This document shows, one piece after another, positions 20,001 to 26,210 of a stretch of 64,000 nucleotides of DNA. Position 1 is the first letter of the stretch. Every line of letters begins with the position of its first letter. The notes under the pieces are model-generated. The model was not told where the DNA came from, searched no databases, and saw only the letters and a program-made list of their open reading frames with translations. Made by a program: the position numbers and the translations under genes. The DNA comes from Plutella xylostella (taxonomy: Eukaryota > Arthropoda > Insecta > Lepidoptera > Plutellidae): the NCBI RefSeq assembly GCF_932276165.1, contig NC_063983.1, positions 6,889,501 through 6,953,500 of the forward strand. The letters run 5' to 3'.

Positions 20001-22257
20001 AAGCTATCAATCACGATCGGTAGATGGGAGCTGCTGACGGGTGCGGGCGTACGACTAGCAGCATTTACACCGTAATGAACTGGGCCCGGATGCTTCATAT
20101 TGTGCAGCTCATCTGCAAGTTCTCCCAATTCTACTAGTGATGCAGACTTCTGCGACCTAAGTACGCCCTGCATGATGTAAGGCAACCTGTCCAGCCAAAT
20201 CGTTTTGATCGTGCGCTCTGGAAACGCGGTGCCAGCCAAGGAAGATAAGTGCTGAAGGAAGGAGGATGGTTTTCGGTCTCCGATTTCCTCCTTCTCCAAT
20301 ACTTGACGTACATTCTCCTCGTACGTCTGCTCGTACTTACCTACTAGTGCTTTCCTCAGAGCGGAGTACGGGTTCTCTGCAGGGGGATCTAGGATAATTC
20401 CTTTCACCTCGTCCGCTACTGCTGGGGGGAGCTGCTGCACCGCATGATAAAATTTCGTGGTCTCAACCTTTATATTATTGAGGATAAATTGTGCCTCTAA
20501 AATGGCGAACCACAGAACTGGCTTCTCGTGCCAGAAGGGCGGCACCTTAATAGATATCCTATCCACTGCTACACTAGATGCTGATGTGTTTGCTAGCTGT
20601 TCAGATTCCATTATTAACAAAGTACAGTGAAGATAAAGTAGGTAGGTATGTAGGTTAACTACTGGACAAAATAAAGTTAAACTTAAAGTCCGCTAAAATT
20701 AAAATTAACACTTTCACTGAACACTGTTCTATTGTCTTTACTTGCGTCGCGTCGGTCCGGCAGGGTTGGCTTGGGTCGGCGCAGGTAGTCGGTCAGTCGG
20801 CTTGGGTGCGAACTTGACCAGATGTTGCGCAAGGGCGTCAACGGCGTCTGCGGCGGCGGCGGTGGCGGCGGCGTGGGTACGCGACGCGAAATTACGCGAT
20901 GGAGTGTGTGTGGTCTCAGAGTTATGCGACCACGAATTTGGTGAATTAACACAGCACGGTTCGGAAAAACGACGAGAAAGTGATGAGATGTACAATCTGG
21001 TAGCACTGCAGATATAGACACGGATGGCGCGATATAGCGGGACGCGTACGCAGAGTTCGGCACTTCACTTTTACTTTCACTGCACTAAGATTGGCGGTAA
21101 TTAATGTTTTGAATTAATCGCGTTTTGAATCACGTCGGGGTCACCAATATGGAGTTATTTGATTAACTGAAACTATGTCGTTACTATATCAAGAGTCCAT
21201 TTATTTTAACACTAATTACGCGAGTGAAATTAACACGTCCGATCGGGCTGGTGATGTCGCGGGAAGAGAGCGAGCCCTTGGGTATCCCGCTGTGCCTAGG
21301 GTGGCCACAGGGCGACACAAAGTGTGCCAGATGAAATGTATTAAAAACTACCATGGTAACATAATCTACCAAGGGTGGCTTTCGCCACAAAATGTACAAT
21401 AAAAAGAAATGGTTATGTGAATGTGAGAGACTATGTGTTAATGCTTTATTTTGCTTTCCGTGTGTTGTTTTCGTTTCGGCGGAGAAGCAATTTCGCGTCA
21501 AAAAAGGAACGCAGAATTGTATTATAATATAAATAAGGTAAAATATACTTTTATTGTTTTTACTTCTAATTGTAATAATCTATTTTTCTTCCTAAATTCA
21601 CTAAACCCATAAAGTGCACCACCGGGTATCTGAGGCACCAGCCGCCACTGGACAGGACCACGATTAGTCCAAGTATAGCACAGGTTTGATAGTTTGTCGA
21701 AAACTATTTAATATGTTTTCTCGCATACAAAGTGGCGCCTCTAGAGGATCTCTATCCTCCTGACCCCGAGAGGTATAAATGTAGGTATACACTGTTATTA
21801 ATTTTTTTAAAAATTAAAAAAAATACTACTGAACTGTTTTGTCACTTTGTCAAAGAACAAATTGTTTAAGGGATAGGTACTTTATAAAACTTTAAAGGAA
21901 TAACAGGGATACTCCATAAAACTTTTAATATAGGTATTTTTAAACTATACTTATATTATATATTTTTTCAATGTCCTACTCATAGCACGCCAGGTGTCAG
22001 GAGGCTATTATAAAACTTTTGACAGATAAACGTATGTAGATGACAGAAGAAAACCTAAACTTTTTTCGTTTTAATTCGTAAAATGCGAAACTTGCACTAG
22101 AGGCTCTGCAAACAATAAACAAACGTCGATCATAAGACTAAAACCTAGTAGATTATTATCAGCAGCACCCAACAGATAAAATACTAAATTTAATCTGAAA
22201 TATATTGTTAATTTCACTATTTTTCAGGAGACGACCGAGTGGAGCGGGCCCGTGTGA
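937..22257 (+). CDS. Gpr158-like: GPR158/GPR179-like class C orphan GPCR, 5' partial, 13 exons
   Basis: Exons: 937-1019, 1555-1693, 3715-3847, 4871-5003, 6066-6219, 8907-9016, 9259-9403, 9520-9589, 9829-9967, 10240-10345, 11045-11182, 13274-13408 and 22228-22257. Each has AG/GT borders and the phases join without a stop, giving 504 residues. The 5' end (signal peptide and first part of the ectodomain) is outside the window. Exons 1-2 ([31 protein letters not shown]) match the end of the GPR158-type extracellular Cache domain. Exons 3-4 form a cysteine-rich, EGF-like stalk ([25 protein letters not shown]). Exons 5-10 encode seven membrane helices, TM7 ending in the class C LPK motif. Exons 11-12 encode a probable coiled coil ([14 protein letters not shown]). 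Mammalian GPR158 is a neuronal glycine-responsive receptor that recruits RGS7-Gbeta5; ligand and partner here are inference. The tail is very short compared with vertebrate GPR158. Insect relatives include Drosophila CG31760. Confidence 0.93.
1244..1400 (-). mobile_element. Non-LTR retrotransposon 3' tail
   Basis: Read on the minus strand the segment contains a TTGAACAATAAACTATTTT-type 3' end followed by a (CATTTT)n-like repeat at about 1240-1262. This is the usual look of a lepidopteran LINE 3' untranslated tail. No coding part remains. Confidence 0.5.
1844..2705 (+). mobile_element. Nonautonomous Tc1/mariner (IS630)-like element
   Basis: Perfect 28-bp inverted ends begin CAGTGAAACTATAAAGTCCT (1844-1871 and 2678-2705), flanked by TA at 1842-1843 and 2706-2707. 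Inside are scraps of the N-terminal part of a transposase: a short frame from 1935, then after an intron-like gap a [12 protein letters not shown] linker near 2390. The catalytic part is absent, so the copy could move only with help from a related transposase. Confidence 0.75.
3302..3557. mobile_element. Foldback MITE in receptor intron 2
   Basis: The two halves are near-perfect inverted copies about 115 bp long around a short centre at about 3415-3440. Ends read CAGGGTGTTGCAAAA and are flanked by TATA on both sides (3298-3301, 3558-3561). There is no coding potential. The strong hairpin and TA-type target fit a Tc1/mariner-derived MITE. Confidence 0.8.
4268..4801 (-). mobile_element. RTE-like LINE, C-terminal end of the reverse transcriptase ORF
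   Basis: A 177-codon open frame matches the end of RTE-clade proteins: SYGAETW-like [13 protein letters not shown], then [31 protein letters not shown] and [11 protein letters not shown]. The reverse transcriptase core and endonuclease are missing (5' truncation near 4801). A (ATC)n tract at 4348-4362 marks the 3' end. It lies antisense in receptor intron 3. Confidence 0.8.
5292..5382 (+). pseudogene. Decayed partial copy of receptor exon 4 (3' part and donor)
   Basis: The sequence repeats the end of exon 4 (4888-5009), including the codons for [19 protein letters not shown] and the GTAAACAT donor, with two internal deletions and several synonymous-looking changes. Similarity stops abruptly at both edges. 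An AG lies before the CDTC codons, but splicing there from exon 3 puts translation out of frame and into a stop, so it is not a usable alternative exon. Confidence 0.8.
6066..10345 (+). CDS. Gpr158-like: Receptor seven-transmembrane exons 5-10
   Basis: Exon 5 (6066-6219) holds TM1 ([18 protein letters not shown]) and TM2, linked by the basic loop [14 protein letters not shown]. Exon 6 (8907-9016) holds TM3. Exon 7 (9259-9403) holds the [10 protein letters not shown] intracellular loop and TM4 ([14 protein letters not shown]). Exon 8 (9520-9589) is extracellular loop 2, with a cysteine in KQCTYNWW that is expected to pair with TM3. Exon 9 (9829-9967) holds TM5 and most of TM6. Exon 10 (10240-10345) holds TM7, ending VFLPK. 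All joins keep the frame. Confidence 0.93.
6254..6447 (+). repeat. Dispersed lepidopteran repeat (retroposon 3' tail), copy 1
   Basis: It contains the conserved words GCGCTTCGCTTCGCCTTAAA, TTCCGGGATAAAAAGTAGCC, TTCATTCGAATCCGTTCAGT and a CAGACAGACAGG tract before TTTCGCATTTAATAATATTA. The same unit occurs inverted at 13448-13658 and direct at 53217-53432, so it is a dispersed retroposon end, not gene sequence. Confidence 0.7.
6551..7567 (-). mobile_element. Nonautonomous Tc1/mariner (IS630)-like element with acidic-tail remnant
   Basis: Inverted ends share AGCCAAACCAGGAATATAAA (left near 6552, right ending near 7566) and are flanked by TA. On the minus strand around 7085-7180 a short frame encodes a serine/aspartate/glutamate-rich stretch ([17 protein letters not shown]), typical of the acidic C-terminus of insect IS630-like transposases. 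The catalytic core is gone. Confidence 0.65.
7696..8815. mobile_element. 1.12-kb DNA element with 9-bp target duplication (MULE-like)
   Basis: The element is bounded by GGGTACAC... and ...GTGTTCCC, with imperfect inverted ends, and sits between exact ATAATCATG copies (7687-7695 and 8816-8824). The left third is crowded with CGAA words and the right third with TTCG words, so the whole is a loose inverted repeat built of short motifs. The centre holds a GC-rich direct repeat. No transposase frame is seen. A 9-bp duplication and GGG ends fit Mutator-like elements best; the superfamily is inference. Confidence 0.65.
8088..8491. repeat. Internal 103-bp direct repeat, 301 bp apart
   Basis: Positions 8088-8190 and 8389-8491 are identical as read, both beginning GAAACGCTCCGCTCCGCTTC and ending CACCTATCTTTAG. 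A second motif (GGTCCTAAGGTTTTTAAGGTT) follows or precedes each copy. The identity suggests a recent duplication or homogenisation inside the 7696-8815 element. Confidence 0.85.
10679..11005 (-). mobile_element. tRNA-derived SINE with 13-bp target duplication
   Basis: Read on the minus strand it starts with a tRNA-like head containing a B-box (GGTTCGAATCC) and ends in a GAATAGAATAG tail. Exact TATTATAGTGTAT copies flank it (10666-10678 and 11006-11018). It sits in receptor intron 10. A related copy lies at 28066-28338 and a fragment near 47745-47860. Confidence 0.85.
11045..13408 (+). CDS. Gpr158-like: Receptor cytoplasmic tail exons 11-12 (coiled coil)
   Basis: Exon 11 (11045-11182) and exon 12 (13274-13408) are both phase 0 and multiples of three, so either could be skipped without a frameshift. 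The join creates a leucine/hydrophobic heptad stretch ([23 protein letters not shown]), the usual coiled-coil position after TM7. The 2.1-kb intron between them contains decayed copies of both exon edges and a 1.13-kb transposon. Confidence 0.88.
11486..11550 (+). pseudogene. Near-identical copy of the 3' end of receptor exon 11
   Basis: These 65 bases repeat 11120-11184 (codons for [21 protein letters not shown] plus the GT donor) with one substitution as read. Similarity ends sharply on both sides. No good acceptor precedes it, so splicing as an exon is unlikely. Confidence 0.8.
11885..11965 (+). repeat. Copy of the 3' end of receptor intron 11
   Basis: This segment resembles 13197-13264 just before exon 12 (shared words ACCATCATAAGTGCTTC, CCAAGCATC, TTATGCTAATCCTCCACA, with small differences). 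It continues after the 11966-13095 insertion as the exon 12 copy at 13104-13139, so duplication came before transposon insertion. Confidence 0.7.
11966..13095. mobile_element. 1.13-kb hAT-like element rich in subterminal repeats
   Basis: Ends CCTGTAGTCCCG and CGGGACTACAGG are inverted and flanked by exact 8-bp CCACATTC copies (11958-11965, 13096-13103). Both subterminal regions carry many copies of ACGGGGACAACGGG in both orientations (for example near 12006-12110 and 12930-13070), like the repeated transposase-binding sites of hAT elements. No transposase frame is present. The 8-bp duplication supports hAT; P and Merlin superfamilies are alternatives. Confidence 0.7.
12438..12650. mobile_element. 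MITE nested in the 1.13-kb element
   Basis: Imperfect inverted ends (CAGTGCCACAAACCTATCTG on the left, similar on the right) are flanked by TA (12436-12437, 12651-12652). The ends match those of the larger element at 39236-40397, so both belong to one family. Confidence 0.6.
13104..13139 (+). pseudogene. Decayed copy of the start of receptor exon 12
   Basis: It repeats the acceptor region and first codons of exon 12 (EEVQKLAA) with three substitutions in about 25 bases, then diverges. The genuine exon starts 170 bases downstream at 13274. A weak GT follows the copy, but it would make a very short, poorly supported exon. Confidence 0.65.
13448..13658 (-). repeat. Dispersed retroposon-tail repeat, copy 2
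   Basis: This is the inverted counterpart of 6254-6447, with the GTCTGTCTGTCTGTCTGTTA tract at the left and the GCGAAGCGAAGCGCGCGGG block at the right. It marks the beginning of the repeat-filled last receptor intron. Confidence 0.7.
14304..15502. mobile_element. 1.2-kb inverted-repeat element with ACTTGAAAATATAC repeats
   Basis: Both ends carry GTTTTGAAACTATACAAGGC in inverted orientation, followed by further shared GGCCAGAACGCA. Repeats of ACTTGAAAATATAC(G/A)CGA occur several times near each end (about 14370-14470 and 15295-15460). The only flanking duplication seen is CGCG (14300-14303, 15503-15506), an unusual target. No transposase is visible and the superfamily is unassigned. Confidence 0.65.
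14732..14965. mobile_element. Small MITE inside the 1.2-kb element
   Basis: Inverted ends CACTCACGAGCAAT / ATTGCTCGTGAGTG are flanked by TA (14730-14731, 14966-14967). The inverted similarity extends about 10 bases further into the flanks (AATACCTACTA). It is the deepest layer of the nest on this side. Confidence 0.75.
15829..16070 (-). repeat. 3' LTR of the gypsy element
   Basis: Identical as read to 21148-21389. On the element's strand it begins TGTGGCGAAAGCCACCC. A TG...CA pair can also be placed two bases inward (15831), so the exact inner border is uncertain by two bases. Confidence 0.9.
16071..16082 (-). promoter_or_regulatory. Polypurine tract of the gypsy element
   Basis: On the element's strand GTAGGGGGGTGA lies directly before the 3' LTR, the position where plus-strand DNA synthesis is primed in LTR retroelements. 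Confidence 0.75.
16083..16565. other. Noncoding AT-rich 3' region of the gypsy element
   Basis: About 480 bases between the pol stop and the polypurine tract contain only A-rich, low-complexity sequence and no frame resembling env. Confidence 0.7.
16566..19748 (-). CDS. Gypsy Pol polyprotein (protease, RT, RNase H, integrase)
   Basis: The 1060-residue frame contains, in order: an aspartic protease ([13 protein letters not shown], about residues 25-40), reverse transcriptase with the catalytic [11 protein letters not shown], RNase H ([16 protein letters not shown]), an integrase HHCC zinc-binding region (H..H then CLQCQ), and an integrase core ([20 protein letters not shown], with the glutamate after NGMVER). 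A proline-rich tail ends the protein. Length and domain order match complete Metaviridae Pol. Its ATG overlaps the gag stop as ATGA (19748-19745), suggesting reinitiation, or a frameshift, for Pol synthesis. No stop or gap is seen. Confidence 0.95.
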   Translation of the reverse strand: MMTATDCLPLSHRLFVTDKFTGRRFLVDTGSDLCCLPKSYVRGLRAPATYELVAANGSKIQTYGLVQLNLNLGLRRDLKWSFVVADVSGAIIGADLLAHYNLLPDCAQGKLRDGKTGLSIPAVLADGNQPSVKLVSLPDTPYAAILAEFPSITRPPGTAPDVSHSTLHYIKTTEGSPVTSRPRRLAPHKLRAAQKEFEQMVQVGVARPSSSPWSSPLHLVPKKDFTYRPCGDYRALNARTVPDRYPVRHIGDYSHNIAGSSVFSTVDLVKAYQQIPVFENDIQKTAIITPFGLFEFPYMTFGLRNAGQTFQRFIDEVVRGLDFCFAYVDDILVYSKDPTEHAIHLRALFQRLHNYGVVINPSKCVFGADEVTFLGYRINAAGTRPPEDRIQTLADFPPPKSVQGMRRFLGMLNYYRRFLPNAAKYQAPLIDAVAATNSKGAKPFPWTPDLERCFDECKASLTTATTLTHPDAEATLGLFTDASSTHIGACLQQRRSEDDDWMPLAYFSKKLSAKQAEWPAYYRELLGVYESVQHFRHILEAQHATIYTDHKPLIYAFIQRREKLPPSQLNQLSFISQFTTDIRHIKGEDNVVADAMSRVEALSLEDDYRSLAISQDSDPELAKLLAFPSSLELTKVSIPGTNVILWCDNTTGRPRPYLTPSFRRPAFDRLHNLSHPSMRESVRLVSDRFVWPLMKKDCKEWARTCLQCQRSKVSRHVSSPLGRFDQPSQRFRHVHIDIIGPLPHSDNYTYCLTAVDRYSRWPEVWPMSSITAEEVSSTLLTGWIARYGIPTTITTDQGRQFESDLFKRLMHLCGINRIRTTAYHPCANGMVERMHRQLKAVLMCHNETWCKALPLVLLGIRSSLKEDLGFSSAELLYGEPLRLPGELLTPSEETTNVSDPSDLVNQLRKRINVMRPKPTSHHAKPSTFVFKDLATASHVMLRDDTVRRSMQPPYCGPYRVLHRSDKTFTLDINGKENTVSIDRLKPAYIFAPPDTVPLSANQAPAGHSPTSLSATPPDAPIHSPASPPHKTAPQLPPPAPSRQVTTRAGRKVRFRDVLDL
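19745..20620 (-). CDS. Gypsy Gag protein
   Basis: A 291-residue capsid-type protein. An N-terminal helical region ([40 protein letters not shown]) is typical of arthropod gypsy Gag. A basic arginine/serine-rich segment and an atypical zinc-knuckle-like motif ([19 protein letters not shown]) follow near the C-terminus. It packages RNA and forms particles in the family. The start at 20620 follows a long untranslated leader from the 5' LTR. Confidence 0.9.
   Translation of the reverse strand: MLIMESEQLANTSASSVAVDRISIKVPPFWHEKPVLWFAILEAQFILNNIKVETTKFYHAVQQLPPAVADEVKGIILDPPAENPYSALRKALVGKYEQTYEENVRQVLEKEEIGDRKPSSFLQHLSSLAGTAFPERTIKTIWLDRLPYIMQGVLRSQKSASLVELGELADELHNMKHPGPVHYGVNAASRTPAPVSSSHLPIVIDSLNEAVSKLQLEVSNLRHDLTALKSARNRSGRRDRSSSRTRNSSRNRVPDGLCWYHKKHGDKADHCTIPCSWTGAPLTKGNSSNNQ
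21131..21146 (-). promoter_or_regulatory. Primer-binding site of the gypsy element
   Basis: On the element's strand TGGTGACCCCGACGTG begins one base after the 5' LTR. A TGG start at this spot matches the 3' end (CCA) of a host tRNA; which tRNA was not determined. Confidence 0.75.
21148..21389 (-). repeat. 5' LTR of the gypsy element
   Basis: The same 242 bases as the 3' LTR, with no difference noticed. It should carry the element's promoter. Confidence 0.9.
22228..22257 (+). CDS. Gpr158-like: Last receptor exon ([12 protein letters not shown])
   Basis: The acceptor TTTTTCAG precedes ten codons in phase with exon 12, ending at TGA 22255-22257. The exon lies 8.8 kb after exon 12, beyond the nested transposons. 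GC-rich codon use continues for about 90 bases past the stop. A second frame through the same exon (from GAC at 22230) is also open to 22318, so an isoform entering in another phase would have a different tail. Confidence 0.7.
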   Translation, partial: ETTEWSGPV

Positions 22258-22350
22258 CTGATAGCGCTCAGTATGACCGGGTGGCTGTGGCCGGGGCCTA
22301 TCTCCAGCTCCTATGAGACCACAGTGGATCCCCGACCGCCAGCTTATGTG
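22258..22350 (+). other. Possible stop-readthrough extension of the receptor
   Basis: After TGA the same frame stays open for 31 codons to TAA (22351-22353), ending PRPPAYV. The segment is GC-rich like the exons, unlike the AT-rich UTR after it, and the stop is followed by C, a leaky context. It could instead be coding sequence of another isoform or a conserved UTR. Confidence 0.35.
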
Positions 22351-22353
22351 TAA

Positions 22354-24212
22354 ACATTGTTGTCCACATGCCAAACATTATTATATTACATAGACATTAA
22401 TTGTTGTCACCTTGCTAATAATTAAGATTGAAAATGTTCGCAATAGTTATGATCTATCCTGGCTGCAGAGATCACAGAAAAAATACTGATGTGAATACTG
22501 AAATATTTCTTATGCTATATTATAAGCCAGGGAAAGGCCAGCTTTTGTTTGTTAATACTGTAGTTCAAATACTTATAATTATAATAGAATAATATACTAG
22601 TCTCATTCCAAAGATGTGGTAGGTAGATAAGTATAAATTGCAGTTTTTCACAGTATTAGTTAGTGTGGTAATGTTTAAGCCGCCAAAATGCTTTGGTTCA
22701 GGTCTGATAGGATAAAAGTAACTCAGTTGAAATCCCGTGGTTATGTTAGGATTTCTAGTTTTTCTTAAACGGGATTTGATCGTATCCTAAACTATTGAGT
22801 GTAATTTTTTAGTTAATCTTACTTCTTAAATTGTATATTTATTTCCATTGTTAACAATAAAATTATTGTTACATTAGAATCTAATTTAGAGAACTACTCG
22901 TACATATATGAGTTGTCTTGTCCTCAGTTAACAAAGCCAAAGACATAAAATCCTAGTCTGTTGTTGTTTTTATTAAGGCTATACTTTTTGAGTAAAATTA
23001 TGTACCTATACTTAGAGTGATTTAATCAATTTGAAACTTTGAACATTTCAGTGTTCGAAAGTAGTACGGACAATAAAAGTACTGCAGGATTTAGGTATCT
23101 CTAGTGTAAGATCTATAAAAATAATAGCAAAAAATATATTTTTTGCTTTGTTTTTGAGCAAACCTTTTACATTTTTCTTGGAATAGTATATAGTAGTAAC
23201 TATTATAATAAATGTAACTTTCATTTAAAGTAAAAAAGATAAGTCTGTGTATTCTGAGAAGGATTGTTGTTTCAAGAAATAAAGACTTGTAACTTTCTAT
23301 GTAAGTATTAATTTAAGGATTCATTAGATGTAAAGGCTAAATGGTGTACATAATAGTCAATCATGTGAAGCATTCAATTCTAAAGGTGGTGTACATAAAT
23401 AATTGTTAGTACTCACAGCATTTTATTTTGACTGTGATTAGTAAATTAAATACTCAAATATACACTGCTATAATAGTTGTTACATCTGTAATCAAATATA
23501 TTTTATTCTCAGTTTGTTTTTAGACTTCCATAGATCTACTATGCCTCAAAACAAAATACATATAGGGAAAATATCTATATATTGTTACTAGAATAGAGCC
23601 AAATTGTGTATTATTTAGATGTTTTTATTACTCATTTATAGCAGTGATTAGTAACCAAATACCTGTTAACCTGTGGTAGAGCAAAGCTCGAAGTTAATAT
23701 TGTAGATTATTCAATCCGATAAATGTGATATGTAATAAGTAGTTACCAAGCATATTCAAAGTATTTGTAAATTTTTAAAATTCTAGATTGTACTTATTTA
23801 TTTTGTAAGTGTTGTAAAATGTATTTATAAGTATTTATTTTATCTCTGAATAAATGTGCCATTTTAAAGTATATCTTTCCAATTTTATGATGTCTCTTTA
23901 TAGAAGTAAATTAAAAGAGAAACACTTGTTTAAAATAAGAAAAACATAATATTACTAATAAATTGGTGTTACATTAGTGTGTGTTATAATTTGTTACTTC
24001 TCTAAAATAGTAGACCTGAAATGTAAGATGTTCTGTTTTTACATTCAAAATAAAAATAATTGTTTACAATGTTACTTATGTTTTATTGCCATAAACCACT
24101 ATAAACATTACATTCACAAGTCTGATACTACCATTCAACCATAATAATACTACAATCTCAGTCTACCTGTAGGCCTATCATAGGCTAACGGCAATGTGCT
24201 AGTGTTGTACGA
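22354..24212 (+). other. Receptor 3' UTR region with several poly(A) signals
   Basis: AT-rich sequence without coding frames. AATAAA occurs at 22856-22861, 23278-23283 and 23849-23854, giving possible UTR ends of about 0.6, 1.0 and 1.6 kb. The UTR cannot extend cleanly past the transposon at 24215. Confidence 0.6.
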
Positions 24213-24214
24213 TA

Positions 24215-25297
24215 CCGTGAAATGGGGTGAATGGGGATGGTTTTCAACTTTGAGTGCCAATTTCTAATGAATTTTGTACTAACAACTTTTAGTTTACCAT
24301 ATTAAAAGTTTAGTCTTGTCCTGTATTTTATGAAAATGCATACGAAAATCTTTGATGGTCAGCCAATTTTATGTAAATTTATAAAATATATGATGTCCCT
24401 ATTCATACATGTATAGGGGTTAATCGGGACGGTATTGAGAACAATAGAGAAATATAGTCATGGTTGTCACAACCCCTATATAATTTTTTTAGTAATATGT
24501 AGTAAAATGTACACTATACCTCTACATATTTCATTGCTTTCCTAGTTAAAACTTTAAAATCAGTTTTTGTAAAATTAGGTATATATTTTAAAAAAATACC
24601 TGCAAAAAGTACCTAAATGTCCCTAAACATCGAACTAGAAAAAAGCTTTTTTCTACTTGGATGTTCCTAAGTATAAAAATTTATTAACACACTATTATGT
24701 AATAAAGAAATAATTTTATTGTATAAGTACAGATACTTACTGGCGATATAGGTAAGTGACAACCCTATCAGTCCCTATCCCTATCCGTGCTTTAGTGTCC
24801 CTTTTCATACAACTACGTCCCTAGTTTATGGGACTCTTGTCCCAATTCACCCCACAGTCGTCCCAATGATATCCTGTAGGCGTCTCTATTACCCCCATTT
24901 TTAGAGAAATTTACCAGGTCTTATTAATTTTCAATTTAAACTAAAATTAATAAATAAAATCGCAGTAACTTATTTAAATTGGATAGAAAACAAAATTACT
25001 TTTCTAATTTAGTACGATTTATCCAATAAAAATAACATTTAACGTCTCTTTTTCCAAAGTTTCTGAGGAACAAAATTTCGACCTTGTGAATGGCAAACTT
25101 CAGATGTATTTTTTTCTCACTTGTAACCATCTTCACGTCAAAAAAGTGTTACTATCAACAAAAATCAATTTTCTACTTTAAAAATCATAAAAAATCTGAC
25201 CATTATCATTTAATTTTATAGTAGATTTTCTGCTTCAATTTCGTTCATCGATAATATCCCTATTGACCCCTGAATTCCTATTCACCCCGTTTTACGG
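24215..25297. mobile_element. 1.08-kb TA-flanked DNA element
   Basis: Inverted ends CCGTGAAATGGGGTGAATGG (left) and the matching CACCCCGTTTTACGG (right) are flanked by TA (24213-24214, 25298-25299). The interior repeats CCAATTCACCCCA-like words and is otherwise AT-rich with no transposase frame. It separates the receptor 3' UTR from the Mis12-like gene. Confidence 0.7.
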
Positions 25298-25544
25298 TAC
25301 TGCACAAACATATGGTAAAAGAACAGAATCTGGTGATGATGGCACTGAAGAGGGTCTACTTTATTACTAACTTACAAGTTAGGTCCCTAACCTGCAGTAA
25401 CCAAAAAAGGACCCAGAAGTGTGGTGCTGGACCAAGCTACAATAACAGTAATGTTCACAAAATAGAAAACAATTTTTTCATAAAGAAAATTTTATGCATT
25501 TCATACCTACATGATAGAAAAGAATAACTGCCAATATGAATAGT

Positions 25545-26210
25545 TCAGTTATCAAACACATCTTTTTTGAAACCCATTGAGAGCCTGCTGGTGTTCCCAA
25601 ACACATCTGCCTCAATACCGTCCCTCATGAACGGCACACTCGCACACAACACTTGGGTCTCTCGCACTACTTCCTTGACAGTGTCTGTGTTTGCTGTACT
25701 CTTGTGTAGAACATCTAACACCTCCAAGTCCTTCTTAGCTGCTTCACAAGCTTTCTCTATAGATATTAGTTCGTCTTCCTCCGCTGTAAGCAAGGCCTCC
25801 ATGAGAGCGCCCCGTTCTACCCGCTTCCTCAAATCTGAGACTTCTTCTTTTAACTTGTTGTATTCTTCATCAGATACCTGCTCTTTCTGCACCTCATCTT
25901 CTGGCAACAGAACATTGGGGGGCACTCCAAGGATCTTTTCAATTTCCTGGTCAATAGTTTCCAGTGACGGACCAGCACGCTCACTATATAATCGTATTAA
26001 CTTGGCACAGGAATGAGTTAAAGTCACTTTGTCTGTGTCGTTCAAGTTCAATGCTTCTTGCAAGTAATTTTGCATATCCGTTACACATGTTGATATTCTC
26101 TGTTGCACCATTTGCCTGACTGCAATTTTGAAACGTTGGGCGCCGAAGCCGAAATGCTGCGTCTCGTACTCCTCGTCAGTGCCTCCGCTCCATGGTTTGG
26201 TTGTTATCAT
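25545..26210 (-). CDS. Mis12: Mis12-like kinetochore protein
   Basis: A single-exon, 221-residue frame. The N-terminal ETQHFGFGAQRFKIAVRQMV matches the start of the Mis12 family (E-x-Q-F/H-F-G-F followed by a helix), and the rest is strongly helical with coiled-coil stretches (EEYNKLKEEVSDLRKRVERG and EDELISIEKACEAAKKDLEV). Family members are about 200-300 residues long and form, with Nnf1, the outer-kinetochore link to the Ndc80 complex; in Lepidoptera this acts on holocentric chromosomes. ATG 26210 is the first in frame and follows AT-rich leader sequence. The assignment rests on motif and architecture recognition only. Confidence 0.72.
   Translation of the reverse strand: MITTKPWSGGTDEEYETQHFGFGAQRFKIAVRQMVQQRISTCVTDMQNYLQEALNLNDTDKVTLTHSCAKLIRLYSERAGPSLETIDQEIEKILGVPPNVLLPEDEVQKEQVSDEEYNKLKEEVSDLRKRVERGALMEALLTAEEDELISIEKACEAAKKDLEVLDVLHKSTANTDTVKEVVRETQVLCASVPFMRDGIEADVFGNTSRLSMGFKKDVFDN

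Larger units (their letters stand above)
15829..21389 (-). mobile_element. Complete Ty3/gypsy LTR retrotransposon, antisense to the receptor
   Basis: The 5.56-kb element reads right to left: 5' LTR (21148-21389), primer-binding site, gag, pol, polypurine tract and 3' LTR (15829-16070). LTRs start TGTGG on the coding strand and appear identical over 242 bp. AAAT on both outer sides is a plausible 4-bp target duplication. Both frames are uninterrupted, so the copy looks young and possibly active. No env gene follows pol. Confidence 0.92.
13804..21650. mobile_element. hAT-like element interrupted by two younger insertions
   Basis: Inverted ends CAGTGGCGGCTG and CAGCCGCCACTG lie between exact 8-bp GACAGGAC copies (13796-13803 and 21651-21658). 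After removing the 14304-15502 element and the LTR retrotransposon (15829-21389) about 1.1 kb remains, too short and without frames for a transposase, so the host element was nonautonomous. End sequence and 8-bp target both fit hAT. Confidence 0.75.

Noticed and set aside
20742..21063. Open frames around the gypsy leader (alanine- and proline-rich)
   Set aside because: They overlap the untranslated leader between the LTR and gag in other frames and come from GC-rich repeats.
25567..26016. 149-codon plus-strand frame over the Mis12-like gene
   Set aside because: It is a shadow of the antisense coding frame, whose protein has family motifs.
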